Counted from the first letter of the stretch, positions 12,306 through 30,524 are shown. The stretch is DNA of 64,000 nucleotides from Straminergon stramineum (GCA_963920665.1 OY987268.1:12278501-12342500), one strand, 5' to 3'. A program made the numbers and translations. Notes: a model not told the origin generated them from the sequence alone.

Positions 12306-13190
12306 TTGGTCTTTGGGGTGGGGGTGGGGTGGGGGTAAAGTCCAAAGGCCATTTTTCCTTCAAAAAACACTCAAAACTATCGTTTTCAATGCAAACAAAA
12401 AGAATTTGAAACACGTTTTTTTTGTACATCCAACCATAGGATCTTGCACTAGACTAGTACAAAAATAACTAGAAGTAATTTTAAAAACTTTGAGTGAATT
12501 GATTACAAGATATAAGCATTTAAAGTGACAAAAACAAGTTTTGAAGTGAGTTTTTTTTGTTCCAAACAGGAATAGAATACAAGACTTTGAATCCTCTCAA
12601 CTTAAAATTTTAATACAACATATAGTGAATTGAAAAAAATTGTTGAAGAATTGACTTTAAAGTTCGAAATTCTTTTACCCCTCCTATAATTTTCATTCTT
12701 TAAAAATTTGTTAAGACAAACTAGGTACAAGATAGGAAAAAAACCTAAATTGTTGATAGCTCTAAGATCGAATTGAAATACACTAATTCCAATGATGAGA
12801 TTGCTCTAGAAAGCAAACTAAACCATATGCAACTTCTTTCTTGAAAAATTATTCAAATTGAGTTCAAAAATGGATTCCATGCATTATTTTCTTAAGAATT
12901 TGCTAAGATTGCTCGCAAAACAAGAAGCTTAATAACTTTCACATTATTTGTTCAAATGGAATGAATCAAATCTTTCCACATAGATAAAAATATAATATAT
13001 AAGATGTAAAAAATCAAGAAAATTATTTCAATGTTTTATGGGTTTTCTTGGTTGCCTACCCTCGCATATTTTGGGCTTATTGAGGCATAACTTTTGCTCC
13101 CAATTACTAATTGAAATAGAAATTACATTATTAGAAAGCTAATAAATTTTCCTAAAAGTTAAAAAAAATCTTGACAAAAATTAAGATCAA
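12306..13190. mobile_element. type 2 TTAA-family relative, ends decayed
   Basis: The interior (catttttccttcaaaaaaca, ccaaccataggatcttgcac, aaattgttgatagctctaag, aaatggaatgaatcaaatct) matches the elements at 22770 and about 56560. The left end is a G-rich tract rather than a clean terminus, and the right side is cut by the element starting at 13194. At 12976-12990 it keeps the unoccupied site where the copy at 22770 carries a nested insertion. Confidence 0.6.
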
Positions 13191-13193
13191 GGC

Positions 13194-14901
13194 GGTGATT
13201 GCAAGAAATAGTTGCTAGTTTTGTTGCATTTTTACAATATTGATATTTAGTTTACTAGAATAATTTAAAATTAGAATTTTAGAAAAAAAAACACTAAAAG
13301 TATACCAAATGTATGCACCTTTAAGAAGATTGTACCTTAGAAGATGAATCATAGAATTTTTTTAAGTAGGAGAACTAAAAAAGTGCAAAATCTCAAGAAA
13401 ATAGATACTTTGATGTTTTAGTTTTAAAAAAATAGAAAAACGAAACAAAAAAACATTCATTAGTAACAACTCTATGGAGATGGTCATTGACCCAAATAAC
13501 CACCAAAATAATATATTATATATATTTAAAAATGCAAGTAAAGAGAAGCTCAATTTGTGTACTTTCATACAATATACAATCAACTATTTTTAGAATTCTT
13601 TTGACGGATAGCTACAAATCTACTAGTAGACCATCCTTTTCAAATTTCAGCTCCAAATTCATTTTTTAGGTACTAAATAGACAAATAGTACTACCCCCCT
13701 CAATTTGACAAATGTGACAAAATTGGGGTCTATTTTTGGATAGTAAAATATTTTTGATAAATGAAAAAAAATTAGTCAAGGTGTATAATAGTCACAAGTA
13801 CCTTATGTATGAATCTTGGGTCATTTAAGATAGAATAGCCCATTGCAATCAGAAGACCCCATAGTGGAGTAGTAGACACTTAGGAAATGAACCCATCATG
13901 GTTTTTACCAAATCCCATCATAGGGGTTCATTAGTAAATGAGATTTGGGCTACAATCAATGTCTTACCTAACAGTATTGGAGTGATTAGTGACTTCATTA
14001 GGAACTTCCAACTTTTCAATGTAGTTTCATTGTATGAAGTGACTTTTTTAGGCCTTATTTGTTAGAAATAATTGTGATTGCATTAGGTATGTTGAAGATG
14101 AGCATTATGGATAAAATTTTTGTTGGTTCTCGGGTAGTCTAGAGACTCTTTTGGGCCATCATGGATTGAACACTTCAAAAATTCATAGTAAATTCAAGTG
14201 ATTGCAACAAACACTTGATGTTTTTGGCTCAAAAATGCAATTTCTAGCCATAGGACTGACAATACTATGTAGAACTATCAAAATTGTGTGTCAGCAACGC
14301 ATTAGTAGATCTAAATCATCGATTCAATACTATGTAGTATCATAGACTATTGTGGGGTACTACAAAAAACACTGGGAGTAGAAAATAATAGGATAAGGGT
14401 CTATGGACCTTTTCATTTTTAGTAATTCAGAAAAATTCCATCATAAGGCATTTTGCTAGAGAGGATTGTACTCAGAGTGCTCCAAAAAATTCATATAGGA
14501 AATTTTTTCCCTCTACATAGCCTTTGTATAAAGGAAGGTCACTTTGACCCCATGTGGGCAACCAACAGGTTGCTATTTTCATAAAGATTCATTGTCAATC
14601 CTTGTAATGTTAGTAGACCTCCAACATGTCCAATTTGTGGCTTCGACTTCACATTTTGGGGTAAAAAGTAAGACTAAATACCTCCAAAATGGCCAAGGTA
14701 GACACCAATTGGGGGTAGTTACAAAATAGTAAAATAATTCGGAAAAATTTGAAAAAATTACTCAATGTTTGAAACTACCGCATGTACCTTCACTCCAAAT
14801 TTCATGCCAAACAAACAAAAAATGCTAAAGTTATGAGCAAAAAAACACCCATCCAAGGGCAAGGGGACAAAAAATAGGACAAGTGTTTCTTGCAATCACC
14901 C
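13194..14901. mobile_element. element with GGTGATTGCAAGAAA terminal inverted repeats (family B)
   Basis: The left end reads GGTGATTGCAAGAAA and the right end TTTCTTGCAATCACC, a perfect 15-bp inverted pair about 1.7 kb apart. The same terminus bounds an element in the beta-glucosidase intron (18376) and the repeat ending at 24900. A family C segment lies inside at about 13880-14260. I could not find a convincing target duplication, and no transposase frame is visible. Confidence 0.55.
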
Positions 14902-15470
14902 ATTCATCCTTTGTCAATAAAATATAATTTCAAATGTTCTCACTCATTGTCTATCACACTTGTCTTTATGTGAGAAAAAAATAAAAAAAATATAGCAATG
15001 GCATGACTACAAACTCCTAATTTTGACCACAATGGGTTGATTTACTTGAGAGCTAGAATGAAAAAGTTATGGCCAAATAACAAATCAATATGAAGCTGTG
15101 ATAAAAAATAATATAGGTTCTTGTTCTTGTAATCACTTGTAGGTGCCCGAACCTTCAAGAGTCCTTTGAGGGGAATCTAAGGACTTAAGGGATAAATCTA
15201 CTTTTTACATGCCAAATCAAAAATTGAGGACATGACAAAAAATGACATGCATATCTATAATCAAGTTATGGCTTTTCAAAATCTATTGTACAATTTTCTT
15301 AAATGAATTTCTAGTGTGATTTTTTCCTCAAGATTTATTGTATTTGAGGTTCATCTCCATTCAACTGAAAAAGAAACTACCAAAAATAATACATTGGTAA
15401 GATTTCATATAATTCAAAGTTTAGTTGACACCAAAATATAATGGTGCCTCGGGGGCATTTAGGGGTAAGT
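14902..15470. mobile_element. type 3 TTAA-family fragment
   Basis: The stretch 15224-15465 parallels 55230-55587 (phrases gttgacaccaaaat, tctattgtacaattttctta, aattt.tagtgtgatt) and, in reverse, 49101-49737. The right end is cattTAGGGG followed by TAAG, a decayed family terminus. The left end was not identified. Confidence 0.5.
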
Positions 15471-16388
15471 CACCCATCAGGCCCTAAGTGTCCTCCTCGG
15501 TGTTCCAGTGTAAAATGTCTGAGTTGATGATCCATATCATGCTCTTCATGGACAAAGGCATTCCTGAGGACACTTTTGCATAACGGGCATGTCGCGTATT
15601 ATCTGCAGGATTGCTAGGTCTGAATCCACATTTCCAAGCAGGTGCTTGCAATGTATTGCCTTTTAGTTTCAGGGTTAGTCCTTCACACATGCCAAGATGC
15701 GGCAAATGATTTCGCCCCCATCAGCATAATCCAAGTGACCTAAACAGCTGTCCATACATGGATTCAAGAGTTGGGCTGATGAAGGCTTGCTAACGCAACC
15801 GCAAAAAAGAACCCAGAGAACTTTAGTTGCACGTACAGAAAAGCTGGATTGAAAAAGCATAAAACGAACAAGATGCTCCAGTAATAAGCCACATATAAAT
15901 TATTACAGCCTTACATTGATGGCTTCAAAGGAAGTCAGGACGAGGGTTTGCTGTCCTGACGAGGCTTCGGAGTAGTGATGAGGCTCAGATAAGCTCTACT
16001 ACCACCTGTTATGTCACTTTAACAAGCAGTAGGCACACTAAATTCAGTGATTTAGCACTTCGATTCGTTTAGGGAAGACAAAAAGGCCAGAAAGGAAAGG
16101 GCAGAAGAGGTGAAAATGTATACCGAATATGGCTTAGTGGCCAATCTATGACGCTAAGTAACGAGAGGGAGTGTTTCTCGGTGATAGCTGGAGAACCCGT
16201 CAACCAGGCTTGGAGTCTTATTGAAAGAGGGAGAGCATCTCTTATTCTCTTATGCCCTATATGCAAAAAATGCAGGATTGTAACACAATATATGACTGGC
16301 GTTCTGGCCTCTGAGTCAGAGGTATACAAAATGATACCTGTTCTCCAGGCAAAACACGAGATGAGGAGTTGAGGACGCAGAAACTAAT
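15471..16388. other. 3' flank of the beta-glucosidase gene
   Basis: This is less AT-rich than the repeat field on its left and contains small open frames on both strands (for example 15484-15860 minus). None has a recognisable domain. It probably holds the 3' untranslated region and downstream sequence of the gene ending at 16389; an unrecognised exon cannot be excluded. Confidence 0.4.
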
Positions 16389-21738
<5,350 letters not shown>

Positions 21739-21779
21739 CCCGTCCTTCGTTCAAACACGTGATCCTTGGATTGCACCAA

Positions 21780-22765
21780 GCCAATGTCATGTACACTCTC
21801 TTTTCAAACAGATCGAAAACCAGTGCAATCAGAGTGCGCTCTCTTTTCGAACAGAATAGAATTTAAGACTAACTTACGAAGCGGAACTCAGGAGAGTGAT
21901 GTTGACGAGAATTGACCGCGTGATAGTCGATTCAAGGAAAATTTGTCAAATCTGGAGTGAAAGCGCAGCATGCAAAGGTGATGATTCTCTGGTACTAAGA
22001 TAAGTGTTTCTTTAATCATTTTGGAGAAGGAGCCAGCTATTTCTTCAATACTCATACTCAATATATCAAAACTCAGCTAGGTAAAATTTGGCTACTGGTC
22101 TTAACATCCAGCAGTAAGCTGGATATTTCGACTGCAAAGAAATGAAAATTTCCTTTACCAAGAAGGAGCCAACGGTCTTTAATAAGCTGTAGCCAAATGG
22201 CGAAAAATCGTGCAATCAAAAAACATTCGGTAAACATTCGGTAAGCTTCTACCTGCAGACGTGCAGGCCTGCTGTTGGCTTTCGGAGAATCGGAGTGAGT
22301 CAGCCCATGATTCACGAGACTCCGTCCAACTGATAAGAGCCTTCTGTCCTAACAGAAGCGAGCAAGCGGCCAAGGCGACGTCGCTCTCCCTGGACTCCAC
22401 TGCATCTATAAAGGAAATTTCAATTGCTGTGAGAGAGAGAGGCAATGATCGATAACTTCAAGCGCAGGTTGAGGTTGAATGGAATTACTGTATGAGTGCT
22501 GGTTCATCCACATAGCTTGCGGGTCCACATCAAGTTCCAAAGAACTTGCAGTCAATTGCTACCAAAACCGTCCTACACGATGGAGAGATTCGAAAGTAAC
22601 TGTCAAAAGTGTTCAATCGGTCATCATTCTTGTGAAAAGACATTGTCTCTTTTCTGGTAAAGATTATTTATTATCAAAAGTGTAACATGATTGCCCTGTC
22701 ATCTTGTGTAAAGATGTTGCCTCTTTTCGGTCAATATCATCGTCAAATTTGTCACATGTCAGACA
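21780..22765. promoter_or_regulatory. upstream region of the beta-glucosidase gene
   Basis: The gene's ATG is at 21738. The segment 22240-22460 is GC-richer than its surroundings and open in frames on both strands (22179-22445 minus, 22261-22455 plus), but I recognise no domain. It may contain 5' untranslated sequence, a promoter or an unrecognised exon. Confidence 0.3.
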
Positions 22766-23429
22766 TTAACCCCGGAAGTCCTAGCCAGGGCCTTTTTTTT
22801 CCATTCAAAACCATTCAAAATTGTCATTTCTTTTGCAAAGAGCAAAAAACTTTAAATAATGTTTTTGTTTTGGCTTACCTAATGGCAGGATCTTGCATTA
22901 GACTAGTGTAAGAATGTGTGGGAGATATTTCACAAACTTTGACCACCTAGCCATTGCAAGATATTTTCATTTGAATTGGAGAAATGGATTTTCTATTTCA
23001 CCTTGCGTGACTAGAATATGAGACTTTGAATCTTCTTAGTGTAAATTATTTGCACTATTGATTTGATTTTCGATTTTTTTTATGTTGAATGATTGAATTG
23101 AGATCTATAATTTCTTTTTTTAAATCACACACTTAATAATTTACATATTGAAAAATTGTTAAGTAGAACTAGGCTCAAGATTGAAGGAAAATCTAAATTG
23201 TTAAGAGCTGTGTGATGGAATTGAAATACACTAATGTCAATGGTGAGTTTGTTCTAGCAAGAGATATTAACCTTGAATGTGAAACTTCTTTTTTTGAAAA
23301 ATTGTAAAAATTGAGATAAAAAATGAAATCTACAAGTTATGTTTACAACAAGATGCTTTGATTGCCCTAAAACAAGATTATCTATAAATATTCACATAAC
23401 AAATCCAAATGGAATGAATCAAGTGTCCC

Positions 23430-23772
23430 ATATAGATGGTCAATTTCATTAAAATGGTAGTATTTTGTGTGCTATTTTCCAAATTGTATACTCTAAACTC
23501 TAAAAGGGACATCTAGGATCAATGTCGATTTTGGATATCTAGGACTCTTATAGATTTCAGACATCTAGAACAGTTGTAGATTTCATACCACATGATCTAA
23601 ATTATCTATGGTTTATCTAGATTTCAAACATCTAGGACATATTTAGATTTTTATCATCTAAGACAAGTTTAGATTTCAGAACGAGTTGTCTAAACCTTGA
23701 AAATGGCAAAGTAGTGAATGGCCCGCCATTTCAATGGAATAGTGCCATTTTATTGAAATTGACCATATAGAT
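23430..23772. mobile_element. 327-bp non-autonomous element with 8-bp target duplication
   Basis: The direct repeats ATATAGAT at 23430-23437 and 23765-23772 bracket an element starting GGTCAATTTCATTAAAATGG and ending in its imperfect inverse, a 27-bp terminal repeat with four mismatches. An 8-bp duplication is typical of hAT and a few other DNA transposon superfamilies; the GGTCA start is not a classic hAT terminus, so I do not assign one. There is no coding frame. The related sequence at 12976-12990 lacks the element and has a single site. Confidence 0.8.
23508..23692. repeat. degenerate 26-28 bp tandem repeats inside the nested element
   Basis: Units resembling GACATCTAGGAC followed by TAGATTTCA recur about six times in succession, with variants gatatctaggac, gacatctagaac, aacatctaggac and tcatctaagac. 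Spacing is uneven, so this is an old tandem array. Confidence 0.65.
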
Positions 23773-24275
23773 AAAACCCAATCTAATAGAAAAAAATTAA
23801 TTTCAAATTGTTTTTTAGAGAGGTCTCCTTGGCAAACTAAAATTTGGACTTGTTGTGCTATGACTTTTTCTCACAAGCACCAATGAAAATAAAAATTGTA
23901 TTTCCAGAAAGTCAAAGGATTTTTTTATCTTCTCAAAAAACCCATAAAATCATGAAAAATTTTGAGACCTTAAGAGCTTGTCCACAATCCATTTTGTCCC
24001 CCTTAGAGACAATGGGACTTTGGGGGGGGGGGGGGTAAGGTGATGTATCCTTCTTACAACTTGATATAGAAATTCCATTTTGGCAAGTTTCATGCCGATT
24101 TTGACCCTCACTTATGATAGTATCCCCTCAAAAATACCCAACCATACCATCTCAAAAAAAGTTGAACACAAGAAAAAAAAAGGGGGGGGTCTATTAGGTG
24201 GAATGGGGATGAGAATTCAAATATATACATATACAAACACAAGTAAAAATGCATACAATTATAATTACCTACTAC

Positions 24276-24280
<5 letters not shown>

Positions 24281-24364
<84 letters not shown>
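24281..24364. repeat. (TA)n microsatellite, about 42 units
   Basis: An uninterrupted TA dinucleotide run of about 84 bp, followed by a short TAATATTATTATTATTT tail. Length in the assembly may be unreliable. Confidence 0.95.
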
Positions 24365-24370
<6 letters not shown>

Positions 24371-24900
24371 TTATTATTTTTTAATGTTTTCATTTTTAAT
24401 AAATTAGCCATAGTGAAATTAAAAAAACTAAAAATCAGAAATTGGTGAAGATTTGATGGTGATGAGATTTCACCAAAAGAATGAACTTTAAAATATTTTC
24501 AATGCTCATAAATGTGCGTGCCATAGAGCCCCCTTTTTGGCCTATTTGCACGAATGTGGAGGACATAAAATAATGTATTTTTTGATGCCCCTCATATGGA
24601 ACATGCCCAACTAGTGTGGGAATAGACCACCAAAATTTCAGCTTTAGTTTATTAAATTTGGGTACTCCCCAGTACTAAAAACAAAAACTCCAAAAGTGTG
24701 ACAAATTAGAGAAATGGACTTTTAAATATAAAATGATCTTTTTAATTTTTCGAAAAATAATGGATACAATTACAATCAAAACATCTAAAAAAACATTTTT
24801 TGTTTTTGGCATTGGGCTTAAAATTCAACAGTTATAGTGGAAGACAAAACCAGTTTTGCAAAACAGTACCAAAAACAGTCAGTCTTTCTTGCAATGACCC
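24365..24900 (-). mobile_element. family B element, reverse copy, one end visible
   Basis: The right end GTCTTTCTTGCAATGACCC is the inverse of the terminus at 18376, and the interior matches 18390-18860 in reverse (gggtactcccc, catataaaatgat-like and tgatggtgatgagatttcacc phrases). The other end is lost near the TA tract. Confidence 0.6.
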
Positions 24901-27428
24901 ACATAGATATAGGTGTCAAGGATAGTTTTTTGTTACTACCCCATTGAAAAATACTTGCCTACAATCTAAGTTAATGAAACCAAATCTTTGTGTAGAGGGA
25001 GAATTATGTGCTACTTTATGCTACTTATAAGATATATTGTTTTTGAGTATGTTGATATGTGTTGTGAAGAATCTATGATAAGTTTATTCAAATAATCATT
25101 ATTAGAATAATTGAATGTTACGTGGTATTTCATGTTGGAATTATACAATAAGTGTGGTCCTAATTCTTGTTTGTGCAACAAGTCTTATATGTAGAGTATT
25201 TTTATGGCCATGCATATTTGTGAAGTTGTTTAGGGTTCATTTGATTGCTACATCAGAAGAAATCCAGCTACACTAGAAGACCATTCATTAGAAAAAATTT
25301 CAGCCCTCAAAGGGGTTGCTTCCCTTTAAGAAGTTCCCCTCAAAGGAACACATAGACCCTTAGAGGAATAGTGGTCACTATTCATCATCAATGATGAATA
25401 GTGCCACAATAAAAAACTATTAAATTTTTTTTTAAATATACATTTTTTAATAAAATAATATTTAAAAATATAAATAAATAACAATAATAATATTACAATA
25501 ATAATAGCAATCTGACGTGGTCACACTAATGCCACATCAGATCTCACAAAATTTTGTAATTTTGAATTTATTTTAAGATTAGTGTTTTAATTATTTTTTC
25601 AATTCTTTAATTGAATTGTCTCGCGTGGATGAGGCTCTACAGTTCGTTGGCCAGGGAAAAAAATTAAAAGAAATAATAATTTTTTTTTTCAAATTTTTTT
25701 TCCGACCAGAGTGCCGTGCCGTTCCCTGCTGTCTGGGATTCACAACCCCTTAGAGGGTTCATATTTAGCATAAGTTAGGCTAGTTCCCCATACTAGAAAC
25801 TAGTCACTTCACGCTAAAATTTAAAAATATATATTAAAAAAATCAATTTATTTATTTATTATTATCAGATGTGGTTGTTGCCTATCTACATCAACTTGCT
25901 ACTCAAGCCAAGTTCCCACAGTTCCATTACTAGTAGGAATTCATAGGCTTCCAGAGTAGCTAAATTTCTACTAATGACCTTGGTAGTTTGTCTATAGATG
26001 GGATATATATAGTCACTCTACCACTTCCCATAATGATTGCTACTCCTAGTCTATCCCAACTATAGGTTTCAAATTTGTATCAAATTTTGATATTTATTGA
26101 TTTTTGTGTTACTTGGTCTATGAAAAAAAACCAATCATTGTAGTGTATGAATTTTAAGTATGGTTTAGTATATTCATTGGTTGGTTTATTTGGAGGTTGG
26201 CTTTAGTGTAGTAGGGTTCAGATCTATTGGATATCTAGGCATAATTTTGTTTTTGTTGTCACTTATTGGTACAATCAAGCAATTTTGTAAAAAAATTTAT
26301 TGATTTTGTTTCTGGATCTATTCAATTTATGAAGTAAGTGATCATATAATTCTCTATACATGAAAAGGAAAATATTTATTTAGGATAAAGAAAGTCATTA
26401 TATTGAAAATTGAAAATTTATAGTGACATACTTTAAACTCTTCTAAAATATTTACAACACTAAATCATGTAGAACATTTTTTTCATTAATCTATTGAATT
26501 ATTTTTCTCAAATCTTCTTCAATGAATATATATCAAATGAAGTGCACTTTGAACAACATTCATCATCCACCTTGAGAATATTTGAGCTTTTAGGAGTTTA
26601 GCTAGGATTGTCTCTATCATGTGGTACACTTATCACCATGCACAACTACATCTTTGTAGGGTTTGTATAATTTGGACTTTAGGGGTACATATAAGAGTCC
26701 ATGGGGGCCAAATGAAACTAATTTTAAGGTCAAACTAGATTGAATTTTATATAATTATTCAAATTTGCATGCTTCTTAATTAATTCAATGTCTGTGAAGA
26801 TTTTTTCATGTTTGACCTTATGATCGTTTTCAAAAATCATGTCTAACATTTTTTTTCTAATACAAACTTCAAAAAGTTGAAAAATCCATTTATTATGACA
26901 CATCTAGGTTTAGTCTATATGTGCCACAAGGTTAAGGACTTAAGGTACACCGGTTCCACAAATGAATCAAACTTTTTTCTCTCTCAGGAGGTGGCACCAA
27001 CACGAATCTTAGGCTTGCTTGCAGCTGACAACCTGATATAACCTGTTTATGCCTGGTGTACCTGGTTACGGACCCTCTTTCACATTGTCGGTCGTCGTCT
27101 CGTCCCTCCTTCGATTCGCCCTCCGTCTCGCCTTGCACACTTCAACAAGATTCTTGCCAATTTCGTAGAGCGTTGTCACCGCATATCATGAATTCTTCGG
27201 CTACAAAAAGTTTCTGATTATCTATTAAACGCTACCTATCTTGTGAAAATTGATTCTATATTGAGGAAATGGGAGTGAGGTGAGGCTTTGCGGCCATGGT
27301 TGGAGAAGATTGGAGCGAACCTGCTCGGTTTAGAGATTGCGATTAAGTCTCTATCTGGCCGCATTGACGCGATAATTCGATGGCCGAAATTGAGTACGGA
27401 GGATGGGAGGTAAGAGAATAGGAGGCAA
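24901..27428. other. AT-rich intergenic DNA, no gene recognised
   Basis: The segment 25250-25770 has several short self-similar phrases (tcaaaggggttgc, ctcaaaggaaca, cccttagaggaa, cccttagagggtt), suggesting another decayed repeat. GC content rises from about 26930, where the promoter and 5' untranslated region of the gene starting at 27429 probably lie. No conserved protein was recognised on either strand. Confidence 0.4.
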
Positions 27429-28620
27429 ATGGAGCAGCCGAAGAATAGCACACTGAAGAAGGAGCACCGTGGATCGGTGCCAGCTGAATTAATGTCATTG
27501 GCAGATGTTGAGGAAAACGAACTGGATGATTTAGAAGAGAAGAAGCGCGTTGCGAACGTTATGTGCGACGCCGTAGACCTGATAGGTGAGCTGCTTCTCT
27601 TTCTGCATGCTCCACCTGTAGCAGTGATGGTGTTCTTTTCAGCAATTACGAGTGGTTCATCTCTTGGCCTACATGTTTTGAGTTCAAGGAGAATCAAGAA
27701 TTGCCGAGTAGGAATCTCTTACGGAACCGGTGTGGTTTAAGCGCACTAACAGATAATAGCGGGCAAATCCCTCTAGAATTATCCCCTATTATTGTCTACC
27801 GTCCTAGCTACAATTAATGAGAAATGCGTGTAGTGTTTCCAATCTCTGAAAGCCTTTCTTGTGTATGCATTTTCTCTCTACAAAGCTCTTATCGTGCTAT
27901 AGAACGACTTTTGAACAATGTCACCAGACAACGGTATTTTCTTGTTCCCACAAATTTTCGATTATGTTTTTGATTGATTTTGACTGCATGCGTTTTTTTG
28001 ACTCTACCTCTGAAGGTTCTGTTCTTAAAGCTGTAAGTGAACATAAAAAGATTGACGAAAACGTTCAAGTTATACTGAACTAGAAATTGGAGAGGGAGAA
28101 TATCCCGTTTTCTGAGAACACTGATATTGAATTTCAGGATGGATGCTTTGGCTTCTCATCATTGAGGGTAGACATGCTCTTAACGCTTTCGTAATTGATG
28201 TTTAGTTCGTAATCTCCTAATAGATGTATAAGCCTTCACGAATGTATGTGAAATTTGTAGAAGCACCTGTTTTGTCTTTTCGACGCTAGTGCACAAGAGA
28301 AGCATACAGTATACTATAGCAAGTGCAATTAGCTTACTGCCTTCTCATAGGAGACAGATGACCTAACCTACACTGCATTCATTCTTCGGCTGCAGTGGAG
28401 TCGAGATCAGCAGCAATCGCGGCCATAAGAGATAGTCACATGGCCAGCCTCACCGCTCAACTGCAGCTGATGATGTCCCAGTTTCCAATACACATCCGCA
28501 AAATGCCTATGAAGAAGTTCTTGAAGCAGCACTGCCCTAATACAATTGACAACACTCGCTCAGACGGGACATTGTATTTTGAGGTCGTGCAGGATCCGAT
28601 CGACAGGTTGCAAACTCCTG
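27429..28620 (+). CDS. borealin-like protein (chromosomal passenger complex), two exons seen, 3' part unresolved
   Basis: Exon 1 is 27429-27585 and exon 2 is 28396-28620, joined in phase 1 (GATAG|gtgagc ... gctgcag|TGGAG). Together they give 127 residues plus one base. Residues about 25-100 form a charged helical stretch, ENELDDLEEKKRVANVMCDA then VESRSAAIAAIRDSHMASL, ending in QFPIHIRKMPMKKFLKQH. The pattern of a long helix, then P-x-x-(I/V)R-x-M-x-(M/L)-x-x-F resembles the N-terminal region of borealin, which forms a three-helix bundle with INCENP and survivin. This is pattern recognition only. Exon 2 ends at a good donor (CTCCTG|gtgagc). I could not identify the C-terminal exons with confidence in 28621-30360; a short exon after the acceptor near 28748 or near 29986 is possible. 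Alternative: a land-plant gene of unknown function. Confidence 0.45.
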
Positions 28621-30520
28621 GTGAGCTGCTGCCATTCTCAGCTTCAACACTGGCTTCGGGTAGTCACGTGAGGCCAGGCCAGGCTATGCACCATCGATCT
28701 GAAGCAAGTACCGTACATATTATCTCACCTGATGATTAATTTACGCAGGAATACTATGTCTTCTTTGCCAAAAAGCATTTCCTGGACCAGGATCTTGGTA
28801 TTTCATCACATACTCTTCATCGTTTAGGTGGAGAATCTGTGGACCCTGTGTTGCTCGAATTTTCTGTTTGGGTGGATATGAGACAGTTTAGATGGGACCA
28901 TTCTTTGTCTCATTCATTGGCGTTTCGGCAAACGTCCCCCATCAAACTATCGAACATCTGGAACTATCCGGAAGACCAGAAATACTAAAGAAACTGCGCA
29001 GGGTTGAAACAGCATAGCATTTCTTCCGTTTTGCACTGACAACAGGTCGTGTAGAACAGATCAAAAGTTGGCTGGAACTTTGCCTGGCTGACGAAAGGCT
29101 TGGGTGGTCGCTCAATTTGAAACTTGTTCATGTGCGCAAGATTTTCAGATCTCTAGATTTAATTTGGACTAAAGGAGGTCTGCATGGTCCTTCAAGCTTA
29201 TTCCACAAAACAAGCATGTAGGACCATGTAGAATAAGCGTTTACTGGAATGTACTTTGCTGCAGGATAAGTCCATTTGCATGAAGAAGAAAACTGCAAAA
29301 ACAGTTCAATAGGGGACGTGTAATATGATGCCTTTTTTGGACCAATAAAGAACAACTGCATGCCATAGGTCTTAAAACGCTTCCCGAAAGTTAGAAACCT
29401 TCTCCTTGAATAATTTCGTTACAATTTAATTAAGCAAGGAAGTGACTTAGAAATGAAAGTATACAACTTTTATGAGAAAATAGGATTTGCTTTTGAAAAT
29501 CTGTGAAGACAATTGGTACTAATAAGGAGTTTTAACAAGTATGTCATTAAGAGGTGGTCCAAGGTGCTGAAAACGATTTCAATGTTAATCACCTAAGTAA
29601 TATGACCAACAATTTCTACCATTGAGTTGCGATTACTGAAATAACATCTTGTAAATGTCAAATTTTCAACATACTTGAGTAAAATAATTGAGTAAAGTTT
29701 AAATGGTAAATTTAAAATCATAAAAAATCAGAATATAGAACACCAAAAACGAGGAGCTTCTTGATGATACGGGATGTTTTCTTTGAAAATGTTTGTAAGG
29801 AACAAAAGCATATGGCACGAGCCTGTACTAGATATTTACAGGTCAGAACGTTTTAAGCTTCTAGCGATACCTGTGTCCAGAATTTCGACCTGCAGCATAA
29901 TTTATTACTGCTTTTTGTACTAATATCTACGTCTCCGCTTACCTTTCCCTCTTTCATTTTTGGCACACTTCTCTTTTTCTACAGCCACGATGGAAATGGA
30001 CAATATCCGTCGGACGGAGATACTAACGCTACAATCACTAAATCACTTTAGACATTCACATAGTATGGTATCCGCAGAAATATGGTACCGAACATTTCAC
30101 AAATTGGAAAGGCAAAACAATCCAACCTCGTCTGGGAGTCACGCATTCAGGACAAACAAATTGAAGGCAAGTGATTGTGCAACCTCGGCGTGCAGGCGAA
30201 GGATATTAATGCATACTGAAAAGCGTACTACAAAATCTTGCATCCAGAAGTTGCCTCCCCTAGGCGAAAGAGCAAATATGAGTAATAAGATACAAACCAG
30301 ATGTGAGGTGCTTCAAAGCGAGACTCGTTCAAGCCTGGCAGAGCTGAAAATTTAGAGCTTCAATACCTTTTTACCTACGCACAACTCAGTGCTCGGAGAA
30401 TACATTCTCTTTGCAGAATCCAGAATACTAAGTATCTGATGGTGCTATGGAAACCACTCAAATCTACAGTAAGCATATAATACTTCAGGTACCTTCTCAC
30501 CTTCGAGAAAGTGCCTCACC
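28621..30520. other. probable 3' exons, introns and tail of the borealin-like gene
   Basis: Several AG acceptors (28748, 29985) precede open stretches, including 29986-30355, but none continues a recognisable domain. The gene converges with the minus-strand plastid gene ending at 30525. Confidence 0.3.
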
Positions 30521-30524
30521 AAAA

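Larger units (their letters stand above)
22766..24039. mobile_element. type 2 TTAA-flanked element carrying a nested insertion
   Basis: The left end is TTAA (22766-22769) then CCCCGGAAGTCC. The right end is GGGACTTT running into an expanded poly-G and TAAG near 24036. The subterminal GGAAGTCC / GGGACTTT pair is the type 2 inverted end. The interior matches 12306-13190. It is about 330 bp longer than its relative because of the element at 23438-23764. Confidence 0.6.

Noticed and set aside
22179..22455. Overlapping open frames on both strands upstream of the beta-glucosidase
   Set aside because: No known motif on either strand and no supported splice partners; kept only as part of the upstream region.
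24080..24448. 122-codon frame with a long Tyr-Ile repeat
   Set aside because: It is generated by the (TA)n microsatellite and has no flanking conserved protein.
27236..27697. 153-codon minus-strand frame over the borealin-like first exon
   Set aside because: Ser/Phe-rich antisense shadow with no conserved motif; the plus frame has consistent splice sites and a helical protein.
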